From the NCBI GenBank assembly GCA_902582735.1, contig CACHTB010000009.1, forward strand, positions 1 to 41,669: 41,669 nt of DNA, in the 5' to 3' direction. This DNA comes from an uncultured Pelagibacteraceae bacterium. GTDB taxonomy: Bacteria; Pseudomonadota; Alphaproteobacteria; Pelagibacterales; Pelagibacteraceae. Made by a program: the position numbers and the translations under genes. The notes beneath the pieces are model-generated. The model was given only the letters and a program-made list of their open reading frames with translations, was not told the origin of the DNA and searched no databases. Shown here one piece after another: positions 36,497 to 41,669 of this stretch; position 1 is the stretch's first letter, and each line of letters starts with the position of its first letter.

Positions 36497-37674
36497 TATG
36501 CAACAAGAAACTCTTTCATAGTCTCTTTGTTATACATTGTCATAATTGGATCATCTTCTACTTCAAATATCTGATCAGAATAAAAACCATTAAATTGAGT
36601 TCTAAATGTTAAACCATATGCTCCGAGTTGACCTAACTCGATATAATCGTTTTCCTTAATATTGTTTGGTAATATGAAAGGACCTTTCATATAATCCATA
36701 CTATCGCATGTTGGACCATAAAAATCAAAAGAAGTTAACTTTTTTGATATTACTCTTCCATTTTTAATTACTCTTGATGGATAAACAATATTAGGTGTTC
36801 CTGCATCAAATAAAGTTCCATACGTTCCATCATTGATATACAATTTTTGTTTTTTTCTTAAGTTTACTCTTACAATTGTAGATCCACTTTCTGCAACAAG
36901 TGATCTACCAGGTTCACAAATTATTTCTGGAAGTTTTTGAAGTTTTAAATTTTTTAAACCTTTACTTATTTCGTCAAAATAAGATTGCATTGACTGCGGT
37001 ACAAGATCTGGATAAATTGTTGGAAATCCACCGCCAACGTTTATTATATCAGGAACAATCTTTGTTCTTTTAATTATATTTCCTATTTCCGAAATTCCTT
37101 TTGCATACGAAATTGGATGCATGCATTGAGAGCCTACATGAAAACTTAAACCAAGTTTGTAAGCATATTGTTTACCAAGCCTCAAAAGACCTGCTGCTTC
37201 TGATGTTATAGCTCCAAACTTTTTGGATAAATCAATTTCAGCGTGTTCATTTGAAACAGAAACTCTTACAAATAATCTTAAGTCTTTTGCGTGATTTGTG
37301 CTTTCAATAATTTTTATTAACTCATCTTTTGTATCTAATGCAAAAGTTTTTATATTGTACTTAAAATATGCTTCCTTTATATCTTCTCTACTTTTTACAG
37401 TATGCATGTAAGAACATTCAATTTCAGGATTTAAATTTTTTATTGTTTCGATCTCTTTAATTGATGCAACATCGTAGTGCTTTATTCCGCTATCCAATAA
37501 TGTTTGTAAAACTACTGGATGTGGATTTGTTTTAACAGCGTAAAGGATTTTACCAGGAAATTTATTTTGAAAGAATTTAGAAGCTAACCTTATAGAATTT
37601 CTTCTTATACAATATACCGGTTCTGTTGGTTTCAGTTGGTTTATAAGCTCGTCAACTGACTTAAATTTTTGCAT
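36496..37674 (-). CDS. Fold-III ornithine (lysine/DAP-like) decarboxylase
   Basis: PLP-dependent alanine-racemase-fold decarboxylase, probably making putrescine from ornithine. The PLP lysine is in KILYAVKTNPHP (Lys48). SFHVGSQC, NVGGGFPTIYPD, CEPGRSLVAESGS and the active-site cysteine loop FYGPTCDSMDYMKG mark the eukaryotic-type ornithine decarboxylase branch rather than LysA. Its 392 residues fit. The leader contains a terminator-like hairpin (37700-37728). It is the first gene of the operon with the DHS-like, aguB and aguA genes. Confidence 0.92.
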   Translation of the reverse strand: MQKFKSVDELINQLKPTEPVYCIRRNSIRLASKFFQNKFPGKILYAVKTNPHPVVLQTLLDSGIKHYDVASIKEIETIKNLNPEIECSYMHTVKSREDIKEAYFKYNIKTFALDTKDELIKIIESTNHAKDLRLFVRVSVSNEHAEIDLSKKFGAITSEAAGLLRLGKQYAYKLGLSFHVGSQCMHPISYAKGISEIGNIIKRTKIVPDIINVGGGFPTIYPDLVPQSMQSYFDEISKGLKNLKLQKLPEIICEPGRSLVAESGSTIVRVNLRKKQKLYINDGTYGTLFDAGTPNIVYPSRVIKNGRVISKKLTSFDFYGPTCDSMDYMKGPFILPNNIKENDYIELGQLGAYGLTFRTQFNGFYSDQIFEVEDDPIMTMYNKETMKEFLVA

Positions 37675-37699
37675 TTAAAGCTCCAAAAAAAAATTTAAC

Positions 37700-37728
37700 A
37701 AAAAAAACTCGCATAACTGCTATGCAAG
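37700..37728 (-). terminator. Terminator-like hairpin in the decarboxylase leader (attenuator candidate)
   Basis: On the minus strand CTTGCATA (37728-37721), loop GCAGT, TATGCGAG (37715-37708) form eight pairs including one G-U, followed by eight T (37707-37700). It lies 25 bases before the decarboxylase ATG. No gene lies upstream on this strand to be terminated, since the neighbour is divergent. An upstream GCATAA (37752-37747) is complementary to TTATGC in the 3' arm, which could act as an antiterminator. Confidence 0.65.
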
Positions 37729-37786
37729 TTTATATAAGACGAGCATTTATGCAGAAAATGAGCCAATGTAAAGTAAAAATATATAC

Positions 37787-37816
37787 TTGAAATAATTTAG
37801 AATGTTTCCATATAAG
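37787..37816 (+). promoter_or_regulatory. Promoter of the response regulator; transcript probably leaderless
   Basis: TTGAAA (37787-37792), an 18-base spacer, TATAAG (37811-37816). The ATG begins at 37821, only four bases after the -10, so the predicted transcription start coincides with the start codon. No ribosome binding site precedes the ATG. Confidence 0.5.
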
Positions 37817-37820
37817 GCCC

Positions 37821-38384
37821 ATGCCTGAAGCTGAAATAGTAAAAAAAATAACAGAATTTGAGGATAAATCTCTATTAATTGTAGACGATGATAACCCTTT
37901 CAGAGAAAGACTTGCAAGAGCAATGGAGAAGAAAGGCTTCACCGTTTCACAAGCTGAAGGTGTAAAAATTGGTATAGAGTCTGTAAAATCCAAAAAGCCA
38001 GCTTTTGCAGTTGTAGATTTAAGATTAAATGATGGAAATGGACTTGAAGTTGTAAAAGAAATTCAAAAAAATAATTCTGAGAGTAGAATAGTGATGCTAA
38101 CTGGCTACGGCAATATTCCAACTGCGGTTGCAGCTATTAAAGAAGGTGCAATTGATTATCTTGCAAAACCAGCTGATGCAGATGATGTTGAAAAAGCATT
38201 GCTTGCAGATCCTAACAAAAAAGCAGCTCCACCAGAAAATCCTATGTCAGCAGATAGAGTGAAATGGGAACATATTCATCGAGTTTTTGAGCTTTGTAAT
38301 AGAAATGTTTCTGAAACTGCAAGAAGATTGAAAATGCACAGAAGAACTCTACAAAGAATTCTTTCTAAAAGATCACCTAGATAA
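37821..38384 (+). CDS. ActR/RegA/PrrA-type response regulator
   Basis: Two-domain regulator of the redox-responsive family. The receiver domain has the acidic cluster VDDDN (22-25), the phosphoacceptor Asp66 in FAVVDLRLNDG, Thr in MLTGYGN and Lys in YLAKPAD. A short proline-containing linker (PPENPMSADR) precedes a Fis-type helix-turn-helix (NVSETARRLKMHRRTLQRILSKRSPR). In relatives, a RegB/PrrB sensor kinase is the partner; none is in the window. Its 187 residues match the family. The gene is flanked by the divergent polyamine operon and the convergent bioY, with an 8-base overlap with the latter's 3' end. Confidence 0.93.
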   Translation: MPEAEIVKKITEFEDKSLLIVDDDNPFRERLARAMEKKGFTVSQAEGVKIGIESVKSKKPAFAVVDLRLNDGNGLEVVKEIQKNNSESRIVMLTGYGNIPTAVAAIKEGAIDYLAKPADADDVEKALLADPNKKAAPPENPMSADRVKWEHIHRVFELCNRNVSETARRLKMHRRTLQRILSKRSPR

Positions 38385-38943
38385 ATTTTCTAAAATTTTT
38401 CACTTTATTAACAATCAAGGTAAGCAGAAGTATTTTAAGTATTTCCGCATAAACAAATGGCAATAAGCCTAATTTAAATATCGGTTTATCCCATCCAATA
38501 AGGGTGCCGAGCCACAATAAACCAAATAGATAAATAATTGAAATTGAAAATAAAATTTTAAAAAAATTAAAAATATAGTTTTTGTTATATTTCAAATATC
38601 CAGCAATAACTGCAGCAAAAATAAATCCAATTAGATAGCCCATTGTTGGACCCATAAAATATGATAGACCAACTCCCTTTTCAGGAGAATTAGAGAATAC
38701 AGGCAATCCAGAAATTCCCTCAATTAAATATAAACAAACTGCAGCAGCACCGGCTTTATAACCAAATGTTATACCTAACAATATTACGACAAAAGTCTGC
38801 ATTGTCATTGGAACAGGATAAAATGGGATTTTAATTTTTGCCGATATAGTTAATAATATTGATCCAGCAAAAGCAATTACGATGTATTTAAGTATTTTGT
38901 TACTGTAAATATTTTTAGCTATTTCCATGCTTAATTGATACAA
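38377..38943 (-). CDS. bioY: Biotin transporter BioY
   Basis: Substrate-binding S component for biotin uptake, either alone or with an ECF module that is not in this window. About six hydrophobic spans are visible. The family-specific segments KIKIPFYPVPMTMQTFVVILLGITFGYKAGAAAVCLYLIEGISGLPVFSN, GVGLSYFMGPTMGYLIGF and GWDKPIFKLGLLPFVYAEILK are clear. Its 188 residues are normal. SAR11 strains are known to need outside B vitamins, so uptake fits. It overlaps the response regulator at its 3' end by 8 bases. Confidence 0.94.
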   Translation of the reverse strand: MYQLSMEIAKNIYSNKILKYIVIAFAGSILLTISAKIKIPFYPVPMTMQTFVVILLGITFGYKAGAAAVCLYLIEGISGLPVFSNSPEKGVGLSYFMGPTMGYLIGFIFAAVIAGYLKYNKNYIFNFFKILFSISIIYLFGLLWLGTLIGWDKPIFKLGLLPFVYAEILKILLLTLIVNKVKNFRKFI

Positions 38944-39025
38944 TTATAATAACAATAAATCTACACTTTTGTTAACAAGTTATTTTAAAATTATTAACTT
39001 ATATTAATTTAAGCTAAAATATTAA

Positions 39026-41669
39026 ATGTCAAAAATTAAAAAAGACGATAACTTTTATTTGATTGATGGATCTGGATATATTTTCAGAGCTTATTACGCA
39101 CTTCCACCGTTAACAAGAAAAAGTGATGGCTTGCCTGTTGGAGCTGTTAGTGGATTTTGCAACATGCTTTTTAAACTTTTAGAAGATGCTAAATCAAAAG
39201 ATAATAAAGATAAGCCCAGTCATTTTGCAGTGATTTTTGATTCAGCAAGAAAAAATTTCAGAAATGAAATTTACTCTGAATATAAGGGAAACAGATCTGA
39301 TGCTCCTGATGATTTAATTCCACAGTTTGATTATATAAGAAAATCAGTACTTGCGTTCAATCTCCCTTCTATTGAATTAATAAATTATGAAGCAGACGAT
39401 TTGATCGCTACTTATGTAGAGCAAATTTTAGAAAAAGGTGCAAAAGCAACAATAGTGTCCTCTGATAAAGATTTAATGCAGCTTTATAGGAAAAATGTGA
39501 GAATTTATGACCCTATGAAAAATAAATTTATAAATGAGGAGGATGTTCAAAATAAATTTGGAGTTGAAGCTGGAAAGGTAATAGATGTCCAAGCTTTAGC
39601 TGGAGACAGTACTGATAATGTCCCAGGTGTACCAGGCATTGGGGTTAAAACCGCAGCTGAATTAATCAAAGAATATGGAAACTTAGAAAACTTACTAAAA
39701 AATGCAAATAAAATTAAACAGAATAAGAGAAGAGAAACATTAATTGAAAATAAAGAGAAAGCAATAATTAGCAAAAAACTGGTAACATTAAAAAAGGATG
39801 TTCCAGTTAAAAATAAAATCGAGGAATTTAAATTAAAGGAAATTGATAAACAAAAACTTTATAATTTCTTAAGAGAAATGGAATTTAATAGACTATTAAG
39901 TTCTGCAATTTCAACTTACGGAGAAACTGATTTTTCAAATAGCAAAAATAAAAATAGTGATGAAAAAAATAATTCAAAAATTAAAAAAGAAAACTATCAT
40001 TTAATTAAAAATGAGGTGGAGCTACAAAAATGGTTAAAAGATGCAGAGGATAAAGGGGAATTTGCTATTGATACAGAAACTAACTCATTAGATGCACATC
40101 AAGCAAAACTTGTGGGAATTTCTATATCCCATACAATTGGTAAAGGCTGTTATATTCCTACAGGACATAAAAATTTCAAAAATTTAGATGAAACAAAAAT
40201 TTTAAAAATATTAAAACCTTATTTAGAGGACAAAAGTATTAAAAAGATCGGTCAAAATATAAAGTTTGATTATATTATTTTTAACAAAAGAGGAATAAAT
40301 ATTAATTCTTTAGAAGATACAATGTTGATGTCTTATGTTTTAGATGCAGGAAAAAATAGACATAACATGGATACACTGGCTGAAATTCATCTAGGACATA
40401 AAACAATTCAATTTAAAGATTTAGTAGGTACTGGAAAAAAACAAATAAATTTTTCAGAAGTAGATGTGAATATAGCCAAGGATTATGCAGCTGAGGATGC
40501 TGATATTACATATCGATTGTACAAAAACTTTTTAAAGTCTTTAAAAGAAGAAAATCTTTTAAATATTTATGAAATTTTTGAAAAACCATTAGTTAAAATT
40601 TTAGCTAAAATGGAAATAGAAGGTATTAAATTAGATGAAAAATCACTTAAAAACTTATCTTCGAAATTTGAAAAAAAAATAAAAAGTCTAGAACAGAAAA
40701 TATTTAAGCTCTCTAAAAAAGAATTTAATATTGGTTCTACCAAGCAGCTTGGTGAAATAATGTATAATGACTTAAAAATTGCCTCATTAAAAAAAACAAA
40801 AAAAGGAAGTTTTGCAACTAGTGCTTCTGTTTTAGAAGATTTAGCTTTCAAGGGTTATGATTTTCCAAAATTAGTTCTTGAGTGGAGACAAACTAGCAAA
40901 CTTAAAAATACTTATTCAGATACTCTTCCTGAACACATAAATAAAAATACAAAAAGAATTCATACATCTTTCCTTTTAGCTGCTACAACAACTGGAAGAC
41001 TGGCATCAAGTGATCCAAATTTGCAAAATATTCCAATTAAAACTGATGAAGGCAAAGATATAAGAAGAGCGTTTATTGCTGAAAAAAACAAAAAACTTAT
41101 TTCTGCAGATTACAATCAAATAGAAATGAGAATCTTAGCTGATCTAGCAGATGTGAAAGAGTTAAAAAAAGCATTTAATAATAATGATGATATCCACTCC
41201 CTTACAGCAAGCCAAGTATTTGGTGCTGAAATTAACAAGGTTGACTCAGATATGAGAAGAAAAGCTAAAGCTATTAATTTTGGGATAATTTATGGAATAT
41301 CGCAATATGGACTTGCAAAACAAATTAATGTTTCAAACGTTGAGGCCGAGGAATTTCTTAACTCTTATTTTTTAAAATTCCCTGAGATAAAAGAATATAT
41401 GTCTGAAACAATAAAGTTTTGTAGAAAAAGTGGATATGTAAACAATATTTTTGGAAGAAAAACACACATTACCGGAATTAATGATAAAAACTTTAACGTA
41501 AGAAATTTTCAAGAAAGAGCAGCAATAAATGCGCCAATCCAGGGTTCAGCATCAGAAATAATGAGGATGGCAATGATTAGATTAGATGACGAGATTAGCG
41601 ATAAAAAAAATAATAATCTAAAAATGCTTTTGCAAATTCATGATGAGTTAATATTTGAAGTAGAGGAAA
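39026..41669 (+). CDS. polA: DNA polymerase I (3' partial)
   Basis: Gap-filling and primer-removing polymerase. The ATG at 39026 begins SKIKKDDNFYLIDGSGYIFRAYYA, the 5'-nuclease domain (to about residue 300) with DSARKNFRNEIYSEYKGNR, EADDLIATY, SSDKDLMQL and AGDSTDNVPGVPGIG. A 3'-5' exonuclease domain follows with DTETNSLD and QNIKFDYIIF, so proofreading residues look retained. In the polymerase domain, motif A is SADYNQIEMRILA, motif B is RRKAKAINFGIIYGIS (Phe at the sugar-discriminating position) and motif C is QIHDELIFEVE. The frame is open at the right edge; about 881 residues are visible and roughly 40 are expected beyond. Confidence 0.97.
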   Translation, partial: MSKIKKDDNFYLIDGSGYIFRAYYALPPLTRKSDGLPVGAVSGFCNMLFKLLEDAKSKDNKDKPSHFAVIFDSARKNFRNEIYSEYKGNRSDAPDDLIPQFDYIRKSVLAFNLPSIELINYEADDLIATYVEQILEKGAKATIVSSDKDLMQLYRKNVRIYDPMKNKFINEEDVQNKFGVEAGKVIDVQALAGDSTDNVPGVPGIGVKTAAELIKEYGNLENLLKNANKIKQNKRRETLIENKEKAIISKKLVTLKKDVPVKNKIEEFKLKEIDKQKLYNFLREMEFNRLLSSAISTYGETDFSNSKNKNSDEKNNSKIKKENYHLIKNEVELQKWLKDAEDKGEFAIDTETNSLDAHQAKLVGISISHTIGKGCYIPTGHKNFKNLDETKILKILKPYLEDKSIKKIGQNIKFDYIIFNKRGININSLEDTMLMSYVLDAGKNRHNMDTLAEIHLGHKTIQFKDLVGTGKKQINFSEVDVNIAKDYAAEDADITYRLYKNFLKSLKEENLLNIYEIFEKPLVKILAKMEIEGIKLDEKSLKNLSSKFEKKIKSLEQKIFKLSKKEFNIGSTKQLGEIMYNDLKIASLKKTKKGSFATSASVLEDLAFKGYDFPKLVLEWRQTSKLKNTYSDTLPEHINKNTKRIHTSFLLAATTTGRLASSDPNLQNIPIKTDEGKDIRRAFIAEKNKKLISADYNQIEMRILADLADVKELKKAFNNNDDIHSLTASQVFGAEINKVDSDMRRKAKAINFGIIYGISQYGLAKQINVSNVEAEEFLNSYFLKFPEIKEYMSETIKFCRKSGYVNNIFGRKTHITGINDKNFNVRNFQERAAINAPIQGSASEIMRMAMIRLDDEISDKKNNNLKMLLQIHDELIFEVEE

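Noticed and set aside
37730..37993. Minus-strand ORF of 87 codons overlapping the regulator start and the polyamine leader
   Set aside because: It is mostly the antisense of the receiver domain. I considered it as a leader peptide for the decarboxylase, but its main part is shadow sequence.

Overview
This AT-rich, densely packed window looks like a streamlined marine alphaproteobacterium of the SAR11 / Pelagibacter type. I base that on the base composition, very short or overlapping intergenic gaps, an F1-only ATP synthase operon behind priA, a class I lysyl-tRNA synthetase, a metX-metW pair behind a SAM-II-like riboswitch, and an ActR/RegA-type response regulator. The assignment is by recognition only; no search was run.

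Layout. (1) 1-5380 (+): sucA (5' end outside the window), sucB and lpd, the 2-oxoglutarate dehydrogenase complex. (2) 5381-8359: an accessory island of small secreted or membrane proteins, with long noncoding flanks, a tandem 11-bp repeat and a duplicated two-gene cassette. It is closed on the right by a degenerate copy of the lpd 3' end, so it looks like an insertion at that end. (3) 8380-15230 (+): priA, then atpHAGDC (F1-ATPase). (4) 15223-21732 (-): one long operon rplU-rpmA-obgE-proB-proA-nadD-rsfS-ctpA-rppH, read right to left from a promoter near 21770. (5) 21797-24227 (-): metX-metW-gloB behind a SAM-II-type riboswitch. (6) 24415-26392 (+): hisC-like aminotransferase and tyrA. (7) 26389-29952 (-): trkH, an AmpG-like MFS permease and an NlpC/P60 hydrolase. 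(8) 30038-33511 (+): lysK (frameshifted), pyrD, rpmB (own promoter) and a VUT-family transporter. (9) 33513-37674 (-): a polyamine operon, decarboxylase - deoxyhypusine-synthase-like - aguB (frameshifted) - aguA, with a terminator-like hairpin in its leader. (10) 37821-41669: ActR-type regulator (+), bioY (-) and polA (+, 3' end outside the window).

Outside the island the gene content is core metabolism and housekeeping: TCA cycle, ATP synthesis, proline, NAD, methionine, aromatic amino acids, pyrimidines, polyamines, translation, replication and repair. Several convergent pairs overlap at their stop codons.

The points most worth a second look are the island and its flanking lpd-end duplication, the repeated secreted-protein cassette, the lysK frameshift that sits exactly on an A AAA AAC slippery heptamer, the polyamine operon with its attenuator-like leader, and a perfect hairpin over the priA start codon. 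Two genes (lysK, aguB) are broken in A-runs, so homopolymer sequencing or assembly error must be excluded first.
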